A stretch of DNA of 52,199 bases. Source: Amycolatopsis acidicola (GTDB lineage Bacteria > Actinomycetota > Actinomycetes > Mycobacteriales > Pseudonocardiaceae). Made by a program: the position numbers and the translations under genes. Below, piece by piece: positions 30,399 to 38,334 of the stretch (the stretch's first letter is position 1; the number at the start of each line of letters is the position of its first letter). The notes under the pieces are model-generated. The model worked only from the letters and a program-made list of their open reading frames with translations. It did no database searches and was not told where the DNA came from. The stretch covers positions 1-52,199 of the forward strand of contig NZ_VMNW02000064.1 in NCBI RefSeq assembly GCF_007713735.2. The letters run 5' to 3'.

Positions 30399-31665
30399 CC
30401 GGCTTCACCTCGCCTGCCTCGACGATGCGTTCCAGCAGCCGCGCTCGGAGTTGCTGCCGGACGTCGGCCAGGATCGGTTCCTGGACGAGATTGGTGAGTT
30501 CGTTCGGATCCGACTCCAGGTCGTACAGGTAAGTCTCCACATAGGCGTCGGCGGATGGGGAATCCCATGGGTTCGCGTCAGGTGCGGTGACGCCGTACTT
30601 CCAGCGCCGGGTGCGTAGCGCGCGGCCGGTTTCGGATTCGCTGATCTGCACCAGCACATCGTCCGGCTCTGTGGTGCTTCCGTCCACGAAAGGCAGGATC
30701 GACCGGCCCTGCATGTGCGATGGCGTGGGCAGACCGGCGGCGGCCAAAAGCGTTGGGGGAAGGTCGATGTGGCTCACCAACTGCTCAACCCGGCCATGCA
30801 GGCCGGCGCCCGCGAGCAGGGTGGGGACGCGGATCGAGGCGTCGTGACAACTGCGTTTGTATTCGCGGTTGCGTGTCTTGAAATGACAACCGTGATCGGA
30901 GGTGAACAAGATGATCGTGTCGTCCAGGATTCCGCGTGCCGCCAAGGCATCCACGAGCCTTCCCAGCACCTCGTCGAGCCGCCGCACCATCCCGTAGTAG
31001 CCGGCCAGGTGCTCCGGCCAGTTGCCCTCGAGCGCGGCGAGGTCGGCCGGGACCCAACCGTCCTCGTAACGTTCGCGGTAACCCTCGGGTGCCGGGTAGT
31101 CGTCGCGGCTGTTCTGGTGGTGTGGTTCGAGGAAGGACAAGAACAGGAAAAACGGGTTGTCTCGGTCGCGTGAGACGAAGTCGATCGCGGCGGAGCCGAT
31201 CGCGTCGGCGCGGTAGCCGTCGTAGGTGTGAGGTTGGTTTTCCTTGTCGTACAGGGTGGTCTCGTACGCGTCCGACGTGAACTCCAGCAGGTTCGCGGCC
31301 AGCCAGTACTGATAGCCCGCGCGGTGTTCCGCGGGCACCGGGCCGGGGCACTCGTCCCGGTACAGATGCCACTTGCCGATGTACCCGGTTTCGTAACCGG
31401 CTTCAGCGAACTGCCGCGCCAGGGTGGGAACCTCACGGTCCAGCGGGATCCCGTTCCGGAACACGCCGTTCGTGTTCGGGTAGAGACCGGTCTGCAGGGT
31501 GGCTCGCGCAGGGGCGCAGACCGGCTGGCAGGTGAAGGAGTTCGCCACGTGGACGCCCCGAGTGGCGAGGCGGTCGAAGTTGGGTGTCAAGCCCAGTGGA
31601 TTGCCATGCACGCCGGTGGTATCCCAGCGTTGCTGGTCGGTGAAGAACACCAGCACGTTTTTCAC
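30376..31665 (-). CDS. Type I sulfatase (formylglycine-dependent)
   Basis: A 429-aa sulfatase that removes sulfate esters, probably from a carbohydrate. NVLVFFTDQQRWD carries the metal-binding Asp pair; Cys50 in PVCAPARATLQTG is the C-x-P-x-R signature and must be changed to formylglycine by a generating enzyme coded elsewhere. GKWHLY, FTSDHGCHFKTRNREYKRSCHDASIRVP (second metal site and Lys) and the C-terminal RRWKYGV segment are typical. No signal peptide, so it is cytoplasmic. GTG 31665 overlaps the transporter stop (GTGA). It is the last gene of the alpha-galactosidase/transporter/sulfatase operon. Confidence 0.93.
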   Translation of the reverse strand: MKNVLVFFTDQQRWDTTGVHGNPLGLTPNFDRLATRGVHVANSFTCQPVCAPARATLQTGLYPNTNGVFRNGIPLDREVPTLARQFAEAGYETGYIGKWHLYRDECPGPVPAEHRAGYQYWLAANLLEFTSDAYETTLYDKENQPHTYDGYRADAIGSAAIDFVSRDRDNPFFLFLSFLEPHHQNSRDDYPAPEGYRERYEDGWVPADLAALEGNWPEHLAGYYGMVRRLDEVLGRLVDALAARGILDDTIILFTSDHGCHFKTRNREYKRSCHDASIRVPTLLAGAGLHGRVEQLVSHIDLPPTLLAAAGLPTPSHMQGRSILPFVDGSTTEPDDVLVQISESETGRALRTRRWKYGVTAPDANPWDSPSADAYVETYLYDLESDPNELTNLVQEPILADVRQQLRARLLERIVEAGEVKPVIAAARA

Positions 31666-32945
31666 AGCACGGCCACCTCTCGTCGGGTTACCCGGGTTTC
31701 GGACATGACCATCGAAGACACCAGCGAAACCAGCCCCACACCGGCGAGCAGCAACGCCACCGGCCAACTCCCATCCGCGGCCACCACGAGCGAGGTGGCG
31801 ATCGCGGGGACGAACCCGGCGAGCAGGGCCGAGGCCTGGGTGGCGATGCCCAGCGCCGAGTAGCGCACGCCGGCGCCGAACATCTCGGTGAAGAGCGTGC
31901 CCTGCACCCCGGACATGCACACCGCGCTGCCGATCGATGCCAGGCTCGTCGCTGTCCAGGCGAGCCCCACCGAATGGCTGTCCAGCAACCAGAAATACGG
32001 GAAGGCGGACAAAGTGACGAGCGCGGCGCCGACGACGTAGATGGGTTTCCGGCCGATGCGGTCGGATAGTGCGCCGGCCACCGGGATGAGCAACAGCCCG
32101 ACCACGTTGTAGAGCAGGACACCGGTGAGGGCGATGCCCTTGCCGTAGCCGAGGGTGGTGGTGAGATAAGAGATCGCGAACGGCTGGAAAATCTGTGAAC
32201 TGCCGGCTTCACCGATCCGTGCGCCGAACGCGATGAGCAGTGTCCTCGGATATTTGCGCACCGCGGCGACCAGTGGCATCCGTTCGCGTTCCCCGGTCTC
32301 CCGGATCTGCCGGAAGTCCGGAGTTTCCTGAATAGTCCGGCGCACCAGCAGACCGACCACCAGCAGCACGGCGCTGAACAGGAACGGGATCCGCCAGCCC
32401 CAGTTCATGAACTGCTGATCCGGCAACAGTGCGAACAGGCTGGTCACCGCGACCGCGATGAGATAGCCGATCGGGCCACCGGTTTGCGGGAGACTGCCCC
32501 AGAAACCGCGACGGTCCGGTGGAGCGTGTTCGACGGTCAGCAAGGCAGCGCCGGCCTGCTCGCCCCCGAGCCCGAGGCCCTGCACCAGGCGCAGAGTCAC
32601 GAGCAGAATCGGAGCCCAGACACCCACACTGCGGTAGTCCGGCAGCACGCCGATCAGAACCGTCGCGCCGCCGATGATCAGCATAGTCGCGACGAGCATT
32701 CGCTTGCGCCCCAAGCGATCGCCGTAATGACCGAACAACAGGGCGCCGAGCGGGCGGAGCACGAACCCAGCGCCGAAGGTCGCCAGCGCGGCGAGGGTGC
32801 CGAAGATCGGCGCGACGTTGGGGAAAAAGAGCTTCCCGAAGATCAGTCCCGCGGAGATGCCGTAGAGATTGAAGTCGTACCACTCCAGCGCGGCACCGGA
32901 CAGGCTGGCGGCGACGACCTGCCGCATGGGCTGACGTGGCATCAC
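31662..32945 (-). CDS. MFS transporter, metabolite:H+ symporter (MHS) family
   Basis: A 427-aa 12-helix carrier. VVAASLSGAALEWYDFNLYG is the MHS-type first helix; RPLGALLFGHYGDRLGRKRML is the MFS A-motif, LRLVQGLGLGGEQAGAALLTVEHAPPDRRGFWGSLPQTGGPIG the MHS signature, and GALSDRIGRKPIY the repeated A-motif in the second half. Known MHS members carry organic acids, betaine, shikimate or ketoglutarate, seldom sugars. GTG 32945 overlaps the alpha-galactosidase stop, and ATG 32942 is an alternative. Its place between the two hydrolases suggests uptake of their sulfated substrate or export of a product. Confidence 0.93.
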   Translation of the reverse strand: MMPRQPMRQVVAASLSGAALEWYDFNLYGISAGLIFGKLFFPNVAPIFGTLAALATFGAGFVLRPLGALLFGHYGDRLGRKRMLVATMLIIGGATVLIGVLPDYRSVGVWAPILLVTLRLVQGLGLGGEQAGAALLTVEHAPPDRRGFWGSLPQTGGPIGYLIAVAVTSLFALLPDQQFMNWGWRIPFLFSAVLLVVGLLVRRTIQETPDFRQIRETGERERMPLVAAVRKYPRTLLIAFGARIGEAGSSQIFQPFAISYLTTTLGYGKGIALTGVLLYNVVGLLLIPVAGALSDRIGRKPIYVVGAALVTLSAFPYFWLLDSHSVGLAWTATSLASIGSAVCMSGVQGTLFTEMFGAGVRYSALGIATQASALLAGFVPAIATSLVVAADGSWPVALLLAGVGLVSLVSSMVMSETRVTRREVAVL

Positions 32946-34900
32946 GAAACCTCCGTTACGTGCAGGACGATGAGTGTTTCGGGGTCCATCCGGGGTAGGC
33001 GAAGGCCGATCTCCGAGAGCAGTTGCCCCGGATACTCGACCGGCTCGCAGCCCTCGCCCTCGACCCGGTACCGCGCGTCGGCTTTGAGGCCGGGGATCCG
33101 TACCGGAGCGGGACGTTCGGCAAGGCTGGTGTCGAGTTGGGCGTAGCTGACCAAGGCCTCGTGCTCACCGAGGACCACGGTCACCTGCGCGGCAGGGTCA
33201 GGATGGTCGGTCTGGATCAGGCGACCTGAGTGGAGCAGCGGCCGGAAACGCTTGTACCGGGCGATCCAAGTTGCCAGTTCGTCCAGTTCCTCCTCGGGTA
33301 CCTCGGTCAGATCCCATTCGACCCCGAAACTGCCGAACAGTGCCGTCCCCGCTCGAAAGCCCAGCCCGTGGGTGCGGCCGGTGACATGCGTACGCGGAGG
33401 ACCGACGTGGGCGCCGGTCAGTTCGAGCGGCAGCAGGAGGTTGGTGTAGCGCTGGATCGTGCGGCGTTCGAGCGCGTCGTTGGAGTCGCTGGTCCACACG
33501 CGGTCGGTGCGTTCCAGAATGCCGAGATCAACCCGTGCGCCGCCCGAGGCGCAGCTTTCGATCTCGGTTTGCGGGTGACGGCTCCGCAACTCGTCGATCA
33601 AGCGGTACGTCGCCGAGGTCTGCGCGTGCACCGCCGCGCGGCCGAAGTGCCCAGGCTCCACCAGATCCCGGTTGTGGTCCCATTTCAGGTAGGCGATGTC
33701 GTACTCGGACAACAGTGCGTCGAGCCGGTCGAGGAGGTACGCGTAGACGTCCTCAAGGGACAGATCCAAAACCTGCTGGTGACGCCACTCCGGGGGTAAG
33801 CGGTCGGCAGCGTGCAGAACCCAGTCCGGGTGGGCGCGGAAGAGATCGGAATCCGCGTTGACCATTTCCGGCTCGACCCACAACCCGAGGTCCATGCCCA
33901 GGGCGCGGACGTGGGAGATCAGCGGCTCCAGCCCCTCGGGCCAGACATCATCGTCGACGTACCAGTCACCGAGCCCTGCGGTGTCGTCGCGGCGGCCGCG
34001 GAACCAGCCGTCGTCCAGCACGAACCTTTCCACGCCGACCTGGGCCGCACGCTCCGCGAGGCGTCGCAGCTTCGTCAGGTCGTGGTCGAAGTAGGTGGCC
34101 TCCCAGGTGTTGACGACGACGGGCCGGTGTTTGGCCGGCCGCAGGAACTCGTGGAACGCGGCGCTGATGCCGTTCAACCCGTGCGCGGAGTAAGCCGCGT
34201 ACAGCCACGGCGTCCGGTACTCCTCACCCGGGGCGAGTTCGAGTTCGCCAGGCAACAACAGCTCGCCGGCACCGAAGAACGCATCCCCGGACGGCAGGCG
34301 CTCGGCGAAATAGGTCTGGTTGCCGCTCCAGCCCAGGTGCACCGCCCACACTTCGCCACTGTCGAAGCTGAACCCTGGAGTTCCCGCGGCGAGAAGGTAA
34401 GCGCTGTCGTGCCCCGGGCGGCCGCGCCTGCTTTCGCGGACCCGGCTGCCCTGGTTCAACGGCTGGCGCTGCGGCTGCCTTTCCTTGCCCCACCGTCCGG
34501 TGAAGTCCAGCAACTCGGTCGCCCGGGCGGGCAACGGCAGGATCGGGATCAGTTCGTCGAGGCGGTATCCGGTGGCGCCGTCGTTGCGGAGTCCGTGGCG
34601 CAGCCGAAGGATCCCGGACGGGTGGAGATCGAACTCGGTCCACCAGGTGAGCTCGCTGTGTTCGTCCTGTCCGCGACCATCGCCGGTCGGCTCGAAGGAG
34701 GGCGACCACGTCCGTCCGTCCCGATGTCCTCGTAGGCCAGGGCGGCCCTGATGTCCATTGGCCTGCAACGGAAGCAGGGCGGCGCCGGGCCAGTCGGCCA
34801 ACGCGGTGACTGACTTTTCGGACAAGGCCGAGCCCCAATGTCGGACTTCGAGCCCGGCTACGACGATGCTCGCGTCTCCGCCTCGCAGATGAACCGTCAT
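32942..34900 (-). CDS. GH36 alpha-galactosidase
   Basis: A 652-aa retaining glycosidase, no signal peptide, so intracellular. The N-terminal beta-sandwich is followed by the (beta/alpha)8 barrel with NTWEATYFDH, RFVLDDGWF, LGLWVEPEMVN, nucleophile Asp408 in YLKWDHNRD and acid/base Asp472 in TSDSNDALER, then a C-terminal beta domain. ATG 34900 follows the operator region; the longer frame to 35164 is antisense to the ROK gene. It is first in an operon with an MHS transporter and a sulfatase (4-bp overlaps), divergent from a ROK repressor. Substrate likely an alpha-galactoside carrying sulfate; freed galactose could enter through galT. Confidence 0.94.
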   Translation of the reverse strand: MTVHLRGGDASIVVAGLEVRHWGSALSEKSVTALADWPGAALLPLQANGHQGRPGLRGHRDGRTWSPSFEPTGDGRGQDEHSELTWWTEFDLHPSGILRLRHGLRNDGATGYRLDELIPILPLPARATELLDFTGRWGKERQPQRQPLNQGSRVRESRRGRPGHDSAYLLAAGTPGFSFDSGEVWAVHLGWSGNQTYFAERLPSGDAFFGAGELLLPGELELAPGEEYRTPWLYAAYSAHGLNGISAAFHEFLRPAKHRPVVVNTWEATYFDHDLTKLRRLAERAAQVGVERFVLDDGWFRGRRDDTAGLGDWYVDDDVWPEGLEPLISHVRALGMDLGLWVEPEMVNADSDLFRAHPDWVLHAADRLPPEWRHQQVLDLSLEDVYAYLLDRLDALLSEYDIAYLKWDHNRDLVEPGHFGRAAVHAQTSATYRLIDELRSRHPQTEIESCASGGARVDLGILERTDRVWTSDSNDALERRTIQRYTNLLLPLELTGAHVGPPRTHVTGRTHGLGFRAGTALFGSFGVEWDLTEVPEEELDELATWIARYKRFRPLLHSGRLIQTDHPDPAAQVTVVLGEHEALVSYAQLDTSLAERPAPVRIPGLKADARYRVEGEGCEPVEYPGQLLSEIGLRLPRMDPETLIVLHVTEVS

Positions 34901-34923
34901 CGATGACCGCCCTATATTTAAGG

Positions 34924-34941
34924 GGCATTTATTAAAATGCC
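34924..34941. promoter_or_regulatory. 18-bp palindromic operator between alpha-galactosidase and ROK genes
   Basis: GGCATTT-ATTA-AAATGCC, perfect 7-bp arms in an AT-rich patch of otherwise GC-rich DNA. It lies just upstream of the ROK gene's -10, in its spacer region, and upstream of the alpha-galactosidase start where a TATAGG-like -10 is read leftward. One repressor dimer could shut both promoters. AT-rich centres are usual for ROK (NagC/XylR) operators. Confidence 0.8.
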
Positions 34942-34947
34942 GTGCGG

Positions 34948-34953
34948 TATAGT
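34948..34953 (+). promoter_or_regulatory. -10 hexamer of the ROK gene, leaderless arrangement
   Basis: TATAGT at 34948-34953 ends eight bases before the GTG at 34962, so transcription would begin at about the start codon. The GGGAGGGG after the GTG lies inside the gene, so a leaderless message is the simplest reading. Confidence 0.6.
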
Positions 34954-34961
34954 CGCACCTC

Positions 34962-36104
34962 GTGGGAGGGGTGTCAAGCGAGGTCGCCGGGCCCGCACTG
35001 GTGCGCAGGCTGAACGCCGGACGTCTGCTGGACGAGCTGCGGCGCAGCGAAACGATGTCCACCAACGAGCTAGTGGAAGCGACCGGAATGTCGCGGCCCA
35101 CGGTGCACGCGGCGGCGGAGCACCTCATCAAACTCGGCTGGGCGTCCGAAGGCAGCAGCTCCAAGGCGGGCCGGGGCAGGCCGTCGCGGGTGTTCTCGTT
35201 CCGGGAGACCGCGGGTTACGTGCTCGGGGTCGACATCGGCGCGCACACCGTCCGCGCGAGAGTCGCGGACTTGCGGGGCGAGGATGTCGTCTCGATGGAG
35301 CGGGCGTTCACCGATCCAGAGATCGGCCCGGAGGAACGCATCCGGCAGGTCCGGGAGCTGCTCACGGACACCCTCGCCGAGGCCGAGCTCGAACCGGGGC
35401 GGGTGCTCGCGGTGTGCGTCGGCAGCAGCGGCCCGATCAGCCCAGACGGTGTGGTCCGTCTGCGCACCGGCATCCCCGGGTTCCTCGATCTGGATCTTCG
35501 GACCGAGATGGCCAGGGGGTTCGACTGGGATGTCGTGGTGGAGAACGACTGCAACCTCGCCGCCATCGGTGAGCGGTGGAGGGGTCTCGCCGTGGGCAAG
35601 GACAACGTCGTCTGCCTGTTGGCCGGAGAACGGCTCGGCGCCGGCATCATCCTCGACGGACGGCTCGTGCGCGGACATCGGAACAGCGCGGGTGGAGTGC
35701 TGTTCCTGAAACTCATGCAGAACCCCTCCGCGGGCGAAGGAGTTGCTTATCTGGCAAGGAAATTCGCCGGTAAGGACGCTCCGGAGGTGTTCGACGCACT
35801 GGTCGCCGGGGATCCGGCGGCCGCCGAGGTGATCGGCAGGGCGATCGAGCCGGTGGCCTCCGTGATCGCGACGGTGGGGATGCTGCTGGACCCCGAGTTG
35901 GTGGTGCTCAGCGGTGCGGTCGCGGCCGCCGGGGAGGCCTTGATGGAGCCGATTCGCCGTCGGCTGGCCGAACTCTCGATCGCCGTTCCCGAAGTCGCCG
36001 CGTCCCCATTGCGGCACAACGCTGTCGTGACGGGCGCGGTGCGGCTCGCCTTGGAACGTGCGGAGAGCCGCTACCTCGCCGAACTGGTCACCGCACCCGC
36101 TTAG
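34962..36104 (+). CDS. ROK-family transcriptional repressor
   Basis: A 380-aa NagC/XylR-type regulator. The winged helix at the N-terminus (LLDELRRSETMSTNELVEATGMSRPTVHAAAEHLIKLGW) is joined to a sugar-kinase-like domain beginning GYVLGVDIGAHTVRARVADL (a kinase would have GGTK), with VVVENDCNLAAIGE and GAGIILDGRLVRG. The zinc-binding CxCGxxGC(x)E motif of ROK kinases and Mlc is missing, so it is a dedicated regulator with a changed effector pocket. Divergent from alpha-galactosidase across the operator at 34924-34941. GTG 34962 fits the -10; GTG 34971 is an in-frame alternative. Confidence 0.92.
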   Translation: MGGVSSEVAGPALVRRLNAGRLLDELRRSETMSTNELVEATGMSRPTVHAAAEHLIKLGWASEGSSSKAGRGRPSRVFSFRETAGYVLGVDIGAHTVRARVADLRGEDVVSMERAFTDPEIGPEERIRQVRELLTDTLAEAELEPGRVLAVCVGSSGPISPDGVVRLRTGIPGFLDLDLRTEMARGFDWDVVVENDCNLAAIGERWRGLAVGKDNVVCLLAGERLGAGIILDGRLVRGHRNSAGGVLFLKLMQNPSAGEGVAYLARKFAGKDAPEVFDALVAGDPAAAEVIGRAIEPVASVIATVGMLLDPELVVLSGAVAAAGEALMEPIRRRLAELSIAVPEVAASPLRHNAVVTGAVRLALERAESRYLAELVTAPA

Positions 36105-36759
36105 CCACCCGCGTGTGCTGCAGCCACCATTCGGCGACCAGCAGGTTCACGATCCAGCTCAGCCACGAACCGACGCCGATGGCCTGCGCCAGCTGGGCGT
36201 AGTCGTTCCCATCGGAGACCAGGAAGACCGTGCACACCGTGGTCCACGCCCGGTTCAGGATGATCGAGAAACACAGCGCGAAGCTCCGGACCATCCATTC
36301 ACGGTGCTCGGCGTACCGGTGTTTCCTGGCCTTGACGTAACCGGCGATCGTGGTGAGCACCCACAGCACGCCGAGTGTCGTGTTCGCAGCCTGCTGGTTC
36401 GGTCCCCAGTAGGTGACCGTGGAGACCGTCAGGATGGCGAGCCCACCGAAAACGCTGGATAACACGTAAGCCCGACCGCTCCACCGGTGCACCTGCGGGT
36501 AGCGCTCTCGCAGCCACGGCCACAGCTGCAGACAGCCGGCGAGCAACGCGATCGACCCGAGGAAGATGTGCGTGACCAGCGCCGGGTAGTAGTACGACAC
36601 TCCTGTCGGCGGCAAGGTACGGGCTTGCGCCGGATCCAGGCCCAGGTAGGGCGGCAGTGCGTAGCCGAGAAAAGCCACCACCAGCATCATCAGTGCGATG
36701 AGCGGGGGCTTGATCTTCGCGCGGGACCTCGTGGCGGGTTTCGGTTCGACCGTGACCAT
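36088..36759 (-). CDS. DUF2306 membrane protein
   Basis: A 223-aa integral membrane protein with about six helices: PPLIALMMLVVAFLGYALPPYLG, YYPALVTHIFLGSIALLAGCLQLWPWLR, YVLSSVFGGLAILTVSTVTYWG, LGVLWVLTTIAGYVKARKHRYAEHREWMVRSFALCFSIILNR. The conserved His residues (LVTHIFLG, VHRWSGRAY, AEHREWM) are DUF2306 hallmarks and could bind haem or quinone; function is not known. ATG 36759 is chosen; an ATG at 36795 would add 12 residues. Its last 17 bp overlap the end of the convergent ROK gene. It is divergent from the FAD oxidoreductase gene. Confidence 0.85.
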   Translation of the reverse strand: MVTVEPKPATRSRAKIKPPLIALMMLVVAFLGYALPPYLGLDPAQARTLPPTGVSYYYPALVTHIFLGSIALLAGCLQLWPWLRERYPQVHRWSGRAYVLSSVFGGLAILTVSTVTYWGPNQQAANTTLGVLWVLTTIAGYVKARKHRYAEHREWMVRSFALCFSIILNRAWTTVCTVFLVSDGNDYAQLAQAIGVGSWLSWIVNLLVAEWWLQHTRVAKRVR

Positions 36760-36864
36760 GAAGAGAAGTCTTCGCCGGTCGTCGGCCGCGGTCATTGGGG
36801 TTGACCTTGCTTTGGCGGTGGGGTTAACCCTGCATTCGCGCCAGGCCGAGGTGATAGTGGAGGC

Positions 36865-38334
36865 ATGGCTGGCAGTGACGCGATCGTGGTCGGTTCCGGG
36901 CCGAACGGGCTTGCGGCCGCGGTCATTCTCGCCCGCGCCGGGCTCAGCGTGGAGATGCGCGAGGCCGCCTCCGACTTCGGCGGCGGTCTTCGTTCGAGGG
37001 CGCTTTTCGATCGCGACGTCGTGCACGACGTCTGCTCGGCAGTGCACCCGATGGCTGCCGCAGGGCGTTTCTTCCGCGAGTTCGACCTGCCGGCTCGTGG
37101 AGTCGAGCTGTGCCAGCCGGAGATCTCGTACGGCCATCCCCTCGACGGCGGGAGGGCCGGGCTCGCGTACCGGAGCCTTGGGCAAACATGCGAGGCTCTC
37201 GGCCCGGATGGCGCGCGGTACGCACGGCTGATGCGCCCGTTGATCGAGCACAGCCAAGGTGTGGTGGATGCGCTGTTCTCCGATTTTCGCCGGATCCCAC
37301 CGGAACTGACCGCGCTCCCCGCGCTGCCGCTGCGAATTCTGTTGGAAGGCACGACGTTGGCCCGTCACGTCTTCCGCCGGGATGAGGCGCCCGCGATGCT
37401 CGCCGGGATCGCGGGGCATTCGATCGGCCGTCTGCCGAGCCTCCCGGCAGGCGGGATCATCATGCTGCTGGGGCATCTCGCGCACACGACCGGCTGGCCG
37501 CTGCCACAAGGGGGGAGCCGCCGGATCGCCGAGGCACTCGTTGAGGATTTCCTTGCCCACGGGGGAGTTCTGCACACGGGAAGCCCGGTCGACGACATTC
37601 GGGAGCTGGCCGGCGCCAAGGCCGTCCTGCTGGACGTCGGGCCGCGTGGGTTCCTCGACCTCGCCGGTGAATGGATGCCGCCGGGGTACCTGCGAGCGCT
37701 GCGCTCCTACCGTTACGGCCCTGCCGCCGCGAAAGTGGATTTCCTGGTTTCCGAGCCGATCCCGTGGGCGAACCACGAACTTCGCCGGGCCGGAACGGTG
37801 CACGTGTGCGGGGACAAGGCTGCCGTCTACGCCAGCGAAAACGCCGCTATACAAGGAAAAGTGCCGGAGCAGCCGTACATCCTGCTGGCCGAGCCGCTGG
37901 TCACCGACCCGGGCAGGGGGCTTCCTCATAAGCGGCCGGTGTGGGCGTACTGCCACGTCCCGAACGGCAGTCCGGTCGACCCGGCTGACCGGATCCGGCG
38001 GCAGATCGAACGGTTCGCGCCGGGGTTCAGCGACACCGTGCTCGACGTTCGCAGCACGACGGCGCCGGAGTTCGCGAAGTACAACGCGAACTACGTCGGT
38101 GGCGACATCGCGGCAGGCGCGGTGAACCTGCGACAGCTGCTTGCCCGGCCGGTGCCGCGGTGGAACCCGTATCGCACCCCGCTTAGCGGTGTCTACCTGT
38201 GCTCAGCGGCGACGCCACCGGGGCCGGGAGTGCACGGCATGTGCGGCTACTACGCGGCGGAAACCGTGCTGCGCCGCGAGTTCGGCATCCGCGAACTGCC
38301 TTCACTCGCGCCGGACGAGAAACGGCTCCAGTAA
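36865..38334 (+). CDS. FAD-dependent oxidoreductase, phytoene-dehydrogenase-like
   Basis: A 489-aa flavoprotein. The N-terminal dinucleotide fold DAIVVGSGPNGLAAAVILARAG with ARAGLSVEMREAASDFGGGLRS is the amine-oxidase/phytoene-desaturase type; the C-terminal PLSGVYLCSAATPPGPGVHGMCGYYAAETVL closes the FAD domain, as in COG1233 proteins. No carotenoid genes (crtB, crtE) are nearby, so a carotenoid role is unlikely to be inferred from context. A TTGACC at 36801-36806 and palindrome GGGTTAACCC at 36821-36830 lie upstream. Its last 33 bp overlap the end of the convergent PH-domain gene. Confidence 0.88.
   Translation: MAGSDAIVVGSGPNGLAAAVILARAGLSVEMREAASDFGGGLRSRALFDRDVVHDVCSAVHPMAAAGRFFREFDLPARGVELCQPEISYGHPLDGGRAGLAYRSLGQTCEALGPDGARYARLMRPLIEHSQGVVDALFSDFRRIPPELTALPALPLRILLEGTTLARHVFRRDEAPAMLAGIAGHSIGRLPSLPAGGIIMLLGHLAHTTGWPLPQGGSRRIAEALVEDFLAHGGVLHTGSPVDDIRELAGAKAVLLDVGPRGFLDLAGEWMPPGYLRALRSYRYGPAAAKVDFLVSEPIPWANHELRRAGTVHVCGDKAAVYASENAAIQGKVPEQPYILLAEPLVTDPGRGLPHKRPVWAYCHVPNGSPVDPADRIRRQIERFAPGFSDTVLDVRSTTAPEFAKYNANYVGGDIAAGAVNLRQLLARPVPRWNPYRTPLSGVYLCSAATPPGPGVHGMCGYYAAETVLRREFGIRELPSLAPDEKRLQ

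Noticed and set aside
36801..36830. TTGACC plus palindrome GGGTTAACCC as a MerR-type promoter
   Set aside because: The spacing and lack of a TANNNT hexamer do not make a convincing promoter, and no MerR gene is nearby.
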